Source: an uncultured Chthoniobacterales bacterium (lineage in GTDB: Bacteria > Verrucomicrobiota > Verrucomicrobiae > Chthoniobacterales > UBA10450). Taken from it: a stretch of DNA of 12,814 nt. The notes beneath the pieces were generated by a model. It saw nothing but the letters and a program-made list of their open reading frames with translations. It made no database searches and had not been told where the DNA came from. A program made the position numbers and the translations under genes. Below are positions 1 to 6,546 of the stretch, piece after piece (the stretch's first letter is position 1; every line of letters begins with the position of its first letter). The stretch covers positions 1 through 12,814 of the forward strand of contig CATPCN010000616.1 in assembly GCA_955652855.1 (NCBI GenBank), in the 5' to 3' direction.

Positions 1-1
1 A

Positions 2-169
2 ATCATACTCGGCAACGATGCGACGGCGAAAACATACGGCATCGACAACATGCCGGACACCTTTCTAATCGATCGTCACGGACGGATCGCCGCTACCTAT
101 GTTGGATTAGTGGACAAGGATGATGTCGAAGCGAATATCCGCGCCATGCTTACTGAACATCGACATTAA
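2..169 (+). CDS. TlpA/thioredoxin-like protein, C-terminal 55 residues (partial)
   Basis: This is the 3' end of a gene that enters from the left edge and ends at TAA 167-169. The 55 visible residues match the last third of a TlpA/ResA-type thioredoxin fold: a cis-proline segment (NMPDTFLIDRHG, with MPDT at the cis-Pro position), the following strand (IAATYVG) and a final amphipathic helix. The CxxC active site lies outside the window. The segment resembles the same part of the minus-strand TlpA protein at 550-1143 (SLPTTFLIDRQGKIASTHIG), so the two are paralogues in opposite orientation. The stop overlaps the 3' end of the convergent DsbD-alpha gene by 20 bases. Its role is probably thiol reduction or oxidation outside the cytoplasm; signal peptide and redox motif cannot be seen here. 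Confidence 0.8.
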   Translation: MILGNDATAKTYGIDNMPDTFLIDRHGRIAATYVGLVDKDDVEANIRAMLTEHRH

Positions 170-638
170 GAGTCACATCGGCGGTGCGTGGAGGCAAGCA
201 CTCCTTGTTGTTGCAAGCTTGATAACGCAGCTTGCCGGCGATCATCGTGGGCCCGGGCGCGGCCGTGGACGGCGCCTTGAAAAGAGTCGTGATTTCGAAG
301 GAGCCGCTGAAGACCGACAACGGCGCCGGCGAAAAGCTGTACTTCTCCAGTTGCGGTTTCGGATAGGCGATCTGAACGGTCTGGAGCGGATCTTTAGCCC
401 AAGTCAATTTCAACGGAATGAGATATTCGTCCGTCGGCTTGTCGCTGTTCACGTGATAGCCCGGCCGCAGCTCGGCTTTAAGTTTCACTTCGCCAGTGGT
501 GCCGCGCTTGATGCTCAGCCGTTCCGGGGCGGGCAGGTTGAGGACGGTGCTACTTTGTGCCCGTAAGGAAGGCGAAAGCGCCGCGAGCAGGATCGCGAAA
601 ATCGGCGCGAGGCGCGTCGAGCAGGCGTACGATGTCAT
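150..638 (-). CDS. Stand-alone DsbD alpha-domain (N-terminal domain) secreted protein
   Basis: A 162-aa secreted protein. ATG 636-638 is chosen because an AGAGG Shine-Dalgarno sequence lies 9 bases upstream (648-652) and the first residues then form a clean signal peptide (MTSYACSTRLAPIFAILLAA, cleaved near LRAQ-S). A TTG start at 671 would add eleven residues before the signal peptide and has less support. The mature part is a beta-rich DsbD_N-like immunoglobulin-type domain (PGYHVNSDKP, KLRYQACNNKECLPP). Cys142 and Cys147 in CNNKEC sit where the DsbD alpha domain carries its redox pair. The DsbD membrane (beta) and thioredoxin (gamma) domains are absent, so electrons must come from another protein; the TlpA gene just upstream is a natural candidate (inference). 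The gene overlaps the TlpA gene by 89 bases and the plus-strand partial TlpA by 20. Confidence 0.8.
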   Translation of the reverse strand: MTSYACSTRLAPIFAILLAALSPSLRAQSSTVLNLPAPERLSIKRGTTGEVKLKAELRPGYHVNSDKPTDEYLIPLKLTWAKDPLQTVQIAYPKPQLEKYSFSPAPLSVFSGSFEITTLFKAPSTAAPGPTMIAGKLRYQACNNKECLPPRTADVTLNVDVQ

Positions 639-1143
639 TCTTGAAATCCTCTTTGCCCCGGTCCAGACCAATGTGCGTCGAGGCGATCTTTCCCTGGCGG
701 TCGATCAAAAACGTGGTCGGGAGCGAGTCGACCCCGCCGTAAATATTTCCCACTTGCTCGTTGCCCATCAGAATTCGATAGTTGATCTTCATCTCCTGGA
801 GGTAGGGCTTCACCACGCTCCAGCCATCTTCATCCATGGAGACGCCCACCACGGCGAAACCGCGGTCCTTGAGCGTTTGCTCGAATTCCATGAACCAGGG
901 AATCTCGATTTTGCAGGGCGCGCACCAAGTCGCCCAGAAATCCAGCAACACCACTTTCCCCTTGTAATCCGCCAAATGCACCGTTTTCCCGTCGGCATCC
1001 TTGAGCGCGAACTCAGGCGCGGGCTTGCGATCTTTTTCAGCCTTCACCGCGGCCTTCACGGTTACCGGCATATTCGAACAGGCCGTCCATACCAGTCCGG
1101 CGGCGGCACAACAAACCGAGGCAACTGCGATGCGCTTGGACAA
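550..1143 (-). CDS. TlpA/ResA-like thioredoxin, probable lipoprotein or membrane-anchored
   Basis: A 197-aa protein if it starts at TTG 1141-1143. I prefer this start because AGGAG (1154-1158) lies 10 bases upstream and the product begins with a signal sequence (MSKRIAVASVCCAAAGLVWT, then Ala-Cys22). A GTG at 1209 is in frame but overlaps the preceding gene and adds a polar leader. Cys22 may be lipidated, but the residues before it are not a canonical lipobox. Residues 40-175 are an AhpC/TSA-Redoxin (TlpA) fold: PAPEF, the strand KVVLLDFWATWC, active site WCAPC (Cys74, Cys77), and the cis-Pro loop SLPTTFLID (Pro142). The likely role is extracytoplasmic disulfide reduction, perhaps partnering the DsbD-alpha protein downstream. 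The last 30 or so codons overlap that gene in another frame, giving a tail (residues about 176-197) beyond the usual fold. It follows the metallopeptidase gene by 23 bases. Confidence 0.88.
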   Translation of the reverse strand: MSKRIAVASVCCAAAGLVWTACSNMPVTVKAAVKAEKDRKPAPEFALKDADGKTVHLADYKGKVVLLDFWATWCAPCKIEIPWFMEFEQTLKDRGFAVVGVSMDEDGWSVVKPYLQEMKINYRILMGNEQVGNIYGGVDSLPTTFLIDRQGKIASTHIGLDRGKEDFKNDIVRLLDAPRADFRDPARGAFAFLTGTK

Positions 1144-1153
1144 TGCTTCCTGT

Positions 1154-1158
1154 CTCCT
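1154..1158 (-). promoter_or_regulatory. Shine-Dalgarno site deciding the TlpA start
   Basis: AGGAG on the minus strand, 10 bases before TTG 1143. It supports this TTG over the in-frame GTG at 1209. Confidence 0.55.
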
Positions 1159-1166
1159 AAACTCAA

Positions 1167-1751
1167 TTATATCGGTATTGCGCGATCTCTGAACGTCGCG
1201 CGGAACCACTCGGCCCTGCGTTTTCGATGACGCTCCGCTAGCGTGAACTCGCTATGCCGGCGGACGCCCGAATAAAGCCAGGCGGCGGTATCGCAAAAAC
1301 TCTCGCAGATATAGGCGCGCCACTTGGCGGCTGGCGGATGGCGCGGCGACGCCAACTTTCGCGATTCAGCGGACCATCCCAATTCACCGCGCGCGTGCTG
1401 CCTCCATTCCCGGCGCAACAGCGCGCCATAAGATCGGCGGGCCGGATTTCCGAGCCTCACCCACGCAAAGTGAAACAGTTCATGCGCGAGAATGCGCGCC
1501 ATCTCCCGAGGCTTACGCTCGAGCTCACAATCGAAAACGATTTGGCGCTTGCGGATAAATGTCGCCGCATGGACCGGCTGCCCGGCTTTGCGATTTGAAT
1601 AAAGCTTCCGCGCGCCCGCGCTCAATTCCGGCAAAAAGCGCACCGAGATCGAACGCCCTTCAAACTCAGGCAGCCGCTGCTGCGCCGCGTCAACGTACTT
1701 GTTGGAGCTGCGGCGGGGCTGCTTGAGGTGAAAAATAGGCCGGGTTTTCAA
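1167..1751 (-). CDS. Gluzincin-like metallopeptidase candidate (HExxH...ExxxD), uncharacterised
   Basis: A 194-aa protein I do not recognise by name. It contains HELFH at residues 90-94, in a helix context (MARILAHELFHFAWVRLG), and 56 residues later YICESFCDTAAW, where Glu150 and Asp154 fit the ExxxD third-ligand motif of gluzincin zinc peptidases. His90, His94 and Glu150 would bind zinc and Glu91 would be the catalytic base (inference from motif). There is no clear signal peptide; the N-terminus is basic and polar. The C-terminus is Arg-rich. The first in-frame start is TTG 1749-1751, preceded closely by AGGTG, and lies inside the end of the prolyl isomerase gene, a 62-base overlap. I found no better start downstream. 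Position between a secreted parvulin and a TlpA gene suggests shared transcription. The catalytic assignment is moderate; that it is a real gene is likely. Confidence 0.7.
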   Translation of the reverse strand: MKTRPIFHLKQPRRSSNKYVDAAQQRLPEFEGRSISVRFLPELSAGARKLYSNRKAGQPVHAATFIRKRQIVFDCELERKPREMARILAHELFHFAWVRLGNPARRSYGALLRREWRQHARGELGWSAESRKLASPRHPPAAKWRAYICESFCDTAAWLYSGVRRHSEFTLAERHRKRRAEWFRATFRDRAIPI

Positions 1752-2655
1752 CTTTCACCTGGTATTGTAACTGCAAGCCTTTGATGTAATCGTTGAGACG
1801 CTCCTGCTTGACGGTTTGATAGATGTCGGAGGACACGTCCTGAAACGGTTGGGTAATGATCTCGTCCACGCGAATCAAATAGAAGCCGTTGGGCTGCCGG
1901 ACAGGCTGGCTCACCTCGCCCGCCTTCAATCCGAACACCGCCGCCTTGATGGGTTCCGGGTAAGTGCTGCTTTGTTTCATGATTCCGAAATCGCCGTCCT
2001 TCACCGCGGAGGTTTTGTCGTCGGAGTTTTCGCGGGCTAATTTGCCGAAGTCCGCGCCGGCCACGATCTGCTTCCGGAGATCTTCGATCTTAGCTTTAGC
2101 TTCCGCTTCGGCCGGCAGCTTCTTGCCGTCCGCGCCGGCTTTTTCGGGAGTAGGACTGAAAGTCAGGTAGATCACCCGCACCTTGGCCTGCTTGAACTTG
2201 TCGGGATTCGCCTTGTAATACTTTTCCTGATCCTCGGCTGTTACAACGATGCTGTTCCCATACACGAAAAGTTCCGCTTGCGACAACACCTGCATCCGGT
2301 TGTACTCAAGCTGTTCCTTGTAAGGCGACTTCTTATCGAGTTCGGCCTTTTCGGCATCCGCCACCAGCCGTTTTATCAGGAACACCTGGTTCAGGGCCTG
2401 GGGTTGACTTTTCGCGGCCTGGTGGTACTGGGGCGGCAGAGATTCAATCAGCTTGTCAATTTCCGCGGCGGTGTATTTCTTCCCAGCTACCTCCAGCACG
2501 ACACTATCGGGCGCGACGGCGGCCGGTGGAGGCGCGGGAACAACTTGAGCGGGAATGCCAGGTTGCGCGGGAGTGCCTGGAGCGATTCTTGGCGGCTGCG
2601 TGGGCTGGCCACACACCAGCGCCACCGACATAGCGGTCATCACAAATAATTTCAT
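1690..2655 (-). CDS. Secreted parvulin-type (PpiC/SurA-like) peptidyl-prolyl cis-trans isomerase
   Basis: A 321-aa protein starting at ATG 2653-2655, with AAAGGA 8 bases upstream. Residues 1-16 are a signal peptide (MKLFVMTAMSVALVCG), followed by a Pro/Ala-rich linker to about residue 50. Residues 51-150 resemble a SurA_N-like helical chaperone domain (VAGKKYTAAEIDKLI ... FLIKRLVADAEKAEL). Residues about 157-268 form the rotamase (PPIC) domain: VRVIYLTFSPTP, DFGKLARENSDD, KDGDFGIMKQ, AAVFGLKAGEVSQPV and NGFYLIRVDEI are the usual landmarks. A helix and a short Gln/Pro-rich tail follow. It should help fold secreted or outer-membrane proteins by isomerising Xaa-Pro bonds. It is the first gene of the four-gene cluster running to 150. 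Its end overlaps the metallopeptidase candidate by 62 bases. Confidence 0.93.
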   Translation of the reverse strand: MKLFVMTAMSVALVCGQPTQPPRIAPGTPAQPGIPAQVVPAPPPAAVAPDSVVLEVAGKKYTAAEIDKLIESLPPQYHQAAKSQPQALNQVFLIKRLVADAEKAELDKKSPYKEQLEYNRMQVLSQAELFVYGNSIVVTAEDQEKYYKANPDKFKQAKVRVIYLTFSPTPEKAGADGKKLPAEAEAKAKIEDLRKQIVAGADFGKLARENSDDKTSAVKDGDFGIMKQSSTYPEPIKAAVFGLKAGEVSQPVRQPNGFYLIRVDEIITQPFQDVSSDIYQTVKQERLNDYIKGLQLQYQVKVENPAYFSPQAAPPQLQQVR

Positions 2656-2663
2656 CCGGAGTT

Positions 2664-2669
2664 TCCTTT
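2664..2669 (-). promoter_or_regulatory. Shine-Dalgarno site of the prolyl isomerase gene
   Basis: AAAGGA on the minus strand, 8 bases before ATG 2655. Only about 22 bases separate it from the structured repeat 2692-2796, so any promoter for this gene lies in or beyond the repeat. Confidence 0.6.
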
Positions 2670-2691
2670 GGTGGAAATTTCATTTTATCAC

Positions 2692-2796
2692 GTGGGGCAG
2701 GCAAGCTTGCCTGCAGCCGGCTTCAGCCGGCATCCCTAGCTTGAAAAAAACCGGAAGCCGCTTAAAGTCGGCAGCAGCCAGGATTGGCTGCCCCAC
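2692..2796. repeat. Structured REP/MITE-like intergenic element with terminal inverted repeats
   Basis: The ends are a perfect 9-base inverted pair: GTGGGGCAG at 2692-2700 and CTGCCCCAC at 2788-2796. Inside are a perfect 18-base palindrome centred on a HindIII-like site (GCAGGCAAGCTTGCCTGC, 2697-2714), a GCCGGC-TTCA-GCCGGC hairpin (2716-2731), and a CAGCCA-GGAT-TGGCTG hairpin (2775-2790). The element fills the gap between the esterase and prolyl isomerase genes, and its right end meets the esterase stop codon (TAG 2798-2796). Such composite palindromes are typical of dispersed REP- or MITE-like repeats. As RNA on the minus strand the hairpins could also act as a processing or termination structure, though no T-run follows. 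No second copy exists in this window, so its dispersed nature is inferred. Confidence 0.65.
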
Positions 2797-4280
2797 TAGC
2801 CACCGCTGTCGATCTTCAATTCAAAAACCGGCACCGCCAAATCCGCCGCATCCCGCACGTTGCAATACGGATCTTTTCCGAACCCGTACCACAGCACGGC
2901 GTCTTGCGGCAGCTTTCCCTGAATGTAAAGCAGCACGGTGCTGGCTTCGGCGGGGTCGACGCGCGATTTGTAGATGCGCGGCGTCCAATCGCCATTCGCC
3001 TCGTGAATCGAGAAGCCGGATATGGGCCCTTCCGAGCGCAATCGCCCATTCACGCCAGAAAATGTGACCCGCACTACGCCATCGCGATAAACCGCCGCCA
3101 ACGGTCTGGGCCCCCGCTTCTGTTCCCCGTAATCTTTGATGCGCGGAAACAGGTCGTGGCACACCAGGTTAGCCGTGCGCTGCGCCAGCCGCTTCAATTC
3201 CTGCGTGCCGATATGGATTCCATCGTCGAGCTGCAAATCCACCGCCGCCACCATCCCGGAGTTCTCAATCTCACTCTCCGCTCGAAGTTGCGCTACTTGA
3301 ACGGCATTCCATTCCGCGGCGTTGCTCTTGTCGATATGCCGTCCGATCTGAACATAGTAAAGCGGAAGATTGGGCTGCTTGAAATCTTCGCGAACCGCTT
3401 TCACGAAGCCTTCGAATTTTTCGAGGAACGCCGGGGCCGCCTTAGGATTGGCATCGGACTCGCCCTGATACCACAGGATTCCCTTGACCCTTCCACCGGT
3501 GGCTTGAACTCGCCGATACATGGAACCGTATAACGATTCGCCCTCGCGATCTTTCAACGCCGGGCTCCACTGATCCATGGATGTGCCGCCGTGCGCGCAC
3601 GGAATCAAACCGATCGGTATATTCGTGCGCGTTACCATTTCCACGGCGAACGGCAGCCCCATGCCGGCGCCTTTTTTGCGATTGACGACATACCTCTCCA
3701 GCCGCTCCCCGCTCAATCGCTCGGGCTCTTTCTGCGCGTTGAGCGGCCAGTGAACCGGATCGGCGGCGTTGACCACGGTGTGCAGCGGTTCCTCCGCGAT
3801 CCCCCACCGGTCGGCCATGTCGAAGCTGTGCACCAAGGGGGACGGCTGTTGGACGTCCGCCAGATCGGCATGGCCTTCCATGTTGGATTGACCGGCCAGA
3901 ACCCACAGGTCGCCCACCAGAAGATTGGCGAAGGACACCACCGAATCGCCGCCTTGCATGCGCACTTCCAGGCGATAGGGGCCGCCCACGGGAATGCGTT
4001 TCAGTTCAGCGCTCCACTTGAGCTTCTGAATCTTTCCGATGGAAGTCCAGTCGAAACCCGGCAGGGCGGCTGAATCGGCGCCGAGCACGCGCGCTTCGAT
4101 GTCCTTGCCGTTGACCTTCTTGCCGTTCGCGACGCCGTTGAGCTTTATGTCGGCGGTCTGGTCGGCATTCCGCTGGAACACCTGATTATCAACCGGCCCG
4201 GTTGCAATCTTTATGCTGTCCTGCGCGAACACCGCCAGCCCTACGGCGGCGATCGCGGTAATGAAACGATCGATACGCAC
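2796..4280 (-). CDS. Secreted sialate O-acetylesterase-like SGNH esterase (SASA family)
   Basis: A 494-aa protein from GTG 4278-4280, the first start in frame, giving a signal peptide (MRIDRFITAIAAVGLAVFAQ). No good Shine-Dalgarno sequence is visible. Residues 21-122 are a beta-rich N-terminal region usual in this family. Residues about 124-375 carry the SASA/SGNH hydrolase blocks: VLAGQSNMEG (nucleophile Ser132 in GQSNM), CAHGGTSMDQW (231-237), ILWYQGESDA (269-277) and DDGIHIGTQ (Asp353 and His356 as the remaining catalytic residues). Residues 390-494 form a C-terminal beta domain. It probably removes acetyl esters from sugars such as sialic acid or plant xylan outside the cell; the exact substrate cannot be read from sequence. 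It stands alone: 203 bases separate it from the gene upstream and the structured repeat lies directly downstream. Confidence 0.92.
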   Translation of the reverse strand: MRIDRFITAIAAVGLAVFAQDSIKIATGPVDNQVFQRNADQTADIKLNGVANGKKVNGKDIEARVLGADSAALPGFDWTSIGKIQKLKWSAELKRIPVGGPYRLEVRMQGGDSVVSFANLLVGDLWVLAGQSNMEGHADLADVQQPSPLVHSFDMADRWGIAEEPLHTVVNAADPVHWPLNAQKEPERLSGERLERYVVNRKKGAGMGLPFAVEMVTRTNIPIGLIPCAHGGTSMDQWSPALKDREGESLYGSMYRRVQATGGRVKGILWYQGESDANPKAAPAFLEKFEGFVKAVREDFKQPNLPLYYVQIGRHIDKSNAAEWNAVQVAQLRAESEIENSGMVAAVDLQLDDGIHIGTQELKRLAQRTANLVCHDLFPRIKDYGEQKRGPRPLAAVYRDGVVRVTFSGVNGRLRSEGPISGFSIHEANGDWTPRIYKSRVDPAEASTVLLYIQGKLPQDAVLWYGFGKDPYCNVRDAADLAVPVFELKIDSGG

Positions 4281-4483
4281 CCGGATTGCATTGTAGCAAG
4301 CCGGTAGTGTGCAATTATCTGGCCCGGCTTATTCGGCGTCGTCAAAGAGGAGAGAGCGAGGAGATGAAATACCAGCCGGCACGACCCATTCCGTTCTAAC
4401 CGGAGTTCTTGCGCGAGATCGTTGAGGAGCGCGTCGACGACCGAAATCGGAACGAAGCCGAGGCTGTAAGCAATCCGTGGTAG

Positions 4484-5170
4484 CTACAGAGCGGGGAATG
4501 TCAGTAACCGATTCTGGTTTTGTTTCGCGCGGTGCCGCCAAAGCAATGCGAACCGCGCGAACAGAAGAAGCGCGACCATGCCGAGCCATCCGCGATCGCC
4601 GGACCACCATGCTGAAGACAGCCGGTCCGATGGAACGCCAGCCTGCACGTACTCCAGTTGATAGAGCGACTGCGAGTAATTTCGTTTCTGTGCGACGATG
4701 TGAATATTTGGATCGCGGGGGACGAGACAATTCACTTGATACGCCGCGATTCGGCTCTGGTGATTGTTCCTGAAAATGAGTCTTCGGTTGGGGCCGCCAC
4801 GAGGCAGATCGGCGTTGAACTCGATCCGAATCTCGCCGCGTCCATCTTTCATCTCCTCGATGGTTGGAAATTGCATGGAAAGCAACTGGAGCGTCAGAGG
4901 ATGGCCGTCGATCGTGAGCGATAAGTCACGGAGCACGTGCCCGGCATAGGCGCACTGCTCGGTTTCCGATATGACTCCGTCCGCATCGGTATCGATGTCT
5001 GGGAGCAGAGCGGAAAGCACGGCAACACCTGGGGTCAACGTGATCTGGGCCTGAAGGCGGCTGTTCTCGACCGAGATGATTGCGCCTTGCAGGTACTCAT
5101 CGAGCCTGTGCGCGAGTGCAGGCGTCCCGGCCAACAGAAGAATCGCAGTAGCCGCCAGCCTGGTTTTCAT
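4484..5170 (-). CDS. Secreted EF-hand protein with one C-terminal membrane span, HupE/UreJ-associated-like
   Basis: A 228-aa protein starting at ATG 5168-5170, the true start inside a longer open frame, because it gives a clean signal peptide (MKTRLAATAILLLAGTPALA, cut before His21). The mature start AHRLDEYLQ resembles the extracytoplasmic N-terminal region of some HupE/UreJ-type membrane proteins, from memory of that family. Residues 60-71 form a perfect EF-hand calcium loop (DTDADGVISETE; ligands Asp60, Asp62, Asp64, Ile67 backbone side, Glu71). Residues about 194-212 (GWLGMVALLLFARFALLW) are a single membrane span followed by a basic tail, so the bulk faces outward. The multi-span HupE/UreJ domain is absent. 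The start overlaps the DUF3500 stop by four bases (ATGA), indicating coupled translation. Function unknown; calcium binding is predicted from the loop. Confidence 0.78.
   Translation of the reverse strand: MKTRLAATAILLLAGTPALAHRLDEYLQGAIISVENSRLQAQITLTPGVAVLSALLPDIDTDADGVISETEQCAYAGHVLRDLSLTIDGHPLTLQLLSMQFPTIEEMKDGRGEIRIEFNADLPRGGPNRRLIFRNNHQSRIAAYQVNCLVPRDPNIHIVAQKRNYSQSLYQLEYVQAGVPSDRLSSAWWSGDRGWLGMVALLLFARFALLWRHRAKQNQNRLLTFPAL
5167..5170 (-). promoter_or_regulatory. ATGA stop-start overlap (translational coupling)
   Basis: On the minus strand the DUF3500 stop TGA (5169-5167) and the EF-hand gene ATG (5170-5168) share an ATGA. A weak GGAAG lies about ten bases upstream. Ribosomes finishing DUF3500 could restart here. 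Confidence 0.7.
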
Positions 5171-5568
5171 TTTGCTGGCTTCCGGCCGTAGTCGTTCGTC
5201 GGATCGCGATACATGGTATGGACATGCATGGAAGGATCGCCGCCGAGTCGTTGAGGCGCGTACTCGATGACGAGATGCGGTCCCTGAATCCGGTAATAGG
5301 CCGCGATGTTGCTCCCCGGCGTAACAGTTGCCGGGCCACTCCACGCAAACCAGGTCTCGTCGATATCGGCTTTGATCTGGGCCATACGGGCCGCTGCCGC
5401 GCTTTCCTGAACAATGCCCGACCATTCCGATATCACATCAAGCAACAGGGCGCGTTGCCGCTCGTTCATGGCGGAAGCCTTCAGTCCCTCGGGCTGGATC
5501 GTTTTGCCGTCCTGTCCGGGCCCAAGCACAAGATCGGCCAAACGGTAGCCCAGAATCGCTTGCTTCCG

Positions 5569-5571
5569 CTA
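5569..5571 (-). other. Premature amber codon in the DUF3500 frame
   Basis: TAG on the minus strand (CTA on plus), with the homologous reading continuing in the same frame on both sides. TAG also ends the TlpA, esterase and EF-hand genes here, so it is an ordinary stop in this genome. Confidence 0.9.
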
Positions 5572-6180
5572 CGTCTCGTCTAGTGCGTTCAGCAATGCGA
5601 AAGCCTTATCGCTCTCCTGACCAAGGGGGCGCACGGTTTTGCCATTGATGGTGTAAAGAGCAGGTTGGGCACCGGTTAGCGTCGGGGTTAGAACGCCACG
5701 TTCGCCCGCGATGGTGATATTGAGCGCCAAATGGTGGCCTCCAAACTGGAGCATCCAGGGCTCCTTTACCGAGGGCGTTCCCAGAATGGAAATGTAATAA
5801 AGACTCTCGCCGAACATCGGGTTATTGCCTTCGTTTCGCTTGAGCACCTCATCGGCTTCCACAATCTGCTGAACCTTCTCAAATCCTCGCCGGCTGAGCG
5901 CGGAGGCAACCAGAGCCAGCGCGGCTGAACGTTGGGCGGGGGTCAATTCTCCCAAGCTCAGACCCGCCCGGGGCACCATCCTTACTGGTAAGTTGGACCA
6001 GCGCACCCGCTGCTTTTCGTCGTCAAACGCGAACAGCAGGCTCTGCCGCTGCTTCGGATTGAGCGCTGAAAGGAATGTATTGGCGGCGCCCACGATTCGG
6101 GAGGCTGCCGTCTGCGCCGTGGCGGCACCCAGAGACAACAAAACCAGGCATGATAGGCGGGCCGTGTGGTTCAGTATCAT

Positions 6181-6546
6181 CGGGACTTCATCTCTCCTGT
6201 CTTCACTTTTCGCGCGGGAGCAAAGCTATGGCTACCCTTCTTTGTAACAGCTACAAGCGAGAGACGGCAAAGAGCATCGATCCTCGCTAGTAACAATGGC
6301 GCTCCGGGCGAGCGTCCGGTAACGTCAAGAATTGTTATGAGGCCTTCTTTGGGAGAATCCGCTCTGTCGGTCCGCAAAAAGAAGGAGCATTGATTAGCGG
6401 ATGGTGCGTTTGTGTCACTTCGACCGCGAGCGGCACCTTAGGCTAACTCTGAACGAATTTCATGTCCCAGCGTCACACCAGGCTCCTATAACCCGCCCGT
6501 CGTTACATGACCTGGCGAAGGACCAGTCTAAATCTTTGTCGTCCTC
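6181..6546. other. Non-coding gap between the toxin-like genes and the DUF3500 gene
   Basis: 366 bases with no convincing gene on either strand; the short open frames here have no homology I recognise. It should hold the end of the Tc-like transcript and the DUF3500 promoter. The only element I can support weakly is the promoter candidate at 6241-6270. A small CGCTC/GAGCG hairpin sits near 6301-6315. I see no strong terminator with a T-run. Confidence 0.6.
6241..6270 (-). promoter_or_regulatory. Candidate sigma-70-type promoter for the DUF3500 gene
   Basis: On the minus strand: TTGCCG (6270-6265) as -35 and TACAAA (6246-6241) as -10, separated by 18 bases, each matching the consensus at four of six positions. 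It would give a leader of about 50 bases before ATG 6180, which carries GGAG near 6196. Matches of this quality occur by chance. Confidence 0.3.

Larger units (their letters stand above)
5167..6180 (-). pseudogene. DUF3500 secreted protein, interrupted by one in-frame amber codon
   Basis: The full frame is 338 codons from ATG 6178-6180 to TGA 5169-5167. It begins with a signal peptide (MILNHTARLSCLVLLSLGA, cut near TAQ) and matches the DUF3500 family throughout: NTFLSALNPKQRQSLLFAFDD, the central MLQFGGHHLALNITI and TLTGAQPALYTINGKTVRPLG, then DLVLGPGQDGKTIQPEG, DIDETWFAWSGP and HVHTMYRDPTNDYG. Codon 204 is TAG (5571-5569), inside ...LLNALDET(*)RKQAILGYRLADLVLG, where the frame continues unbroken. 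A CAG (Gln) to TAG change would explain it. The halves are 203 and about 134 residues; a TTG at 5541 could start the second, but no Shine-Dalgarno sequence is evident. The family's function is unknown to me. Either the gene is newly inactivated, or the stop is a sequencing error, or it is read through. Confidence 0.88.

Noticed and set aside
4290..4314. Possible promoter for the esterase gene (TACAAT with TTGCAC upstream)
   Set aside because: The spacing is only 13 bases, and transcription would start almost at the GTG, so the arrangement is not a credible sigma-70 promoter.
4364..4399. Plus-strand mini-ORF of 11 codons after a GAGGAG, with more open frame beyond its TAA to about 4483
   Set aside because: The ribosome site touches the ATG with no spacing, the TAA comes after 11 codons, and the continuation matches nothing I know. 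The minus strand of the same gap is also open past the TAG at 4484, but without recognisable similarity.
5167..6180. Genome-wide recoding of TAG as an explanation for the interrupted DUF3500 gene
   Set aside because: Three neighbouring genes (TlpA at 550, esterase at 2796, EF-hand protein at 4484) end naturally at TAG, so general reassignment does not fit.
6177..6377. Minus-strand 66-codon frame upstream of the DUF3500 gene
   Set aside because: It overlaps the probable leader of the DUF3500 gene and has no recognisable similarity, signal peptide or convincing ribosome site.
6509..6528. Hairpin just after the second TcA-like gene as a terminator
   Set aside because: The stem is short with a bulge (GAC-TGG against CCAGGTC) and no T-run follows.
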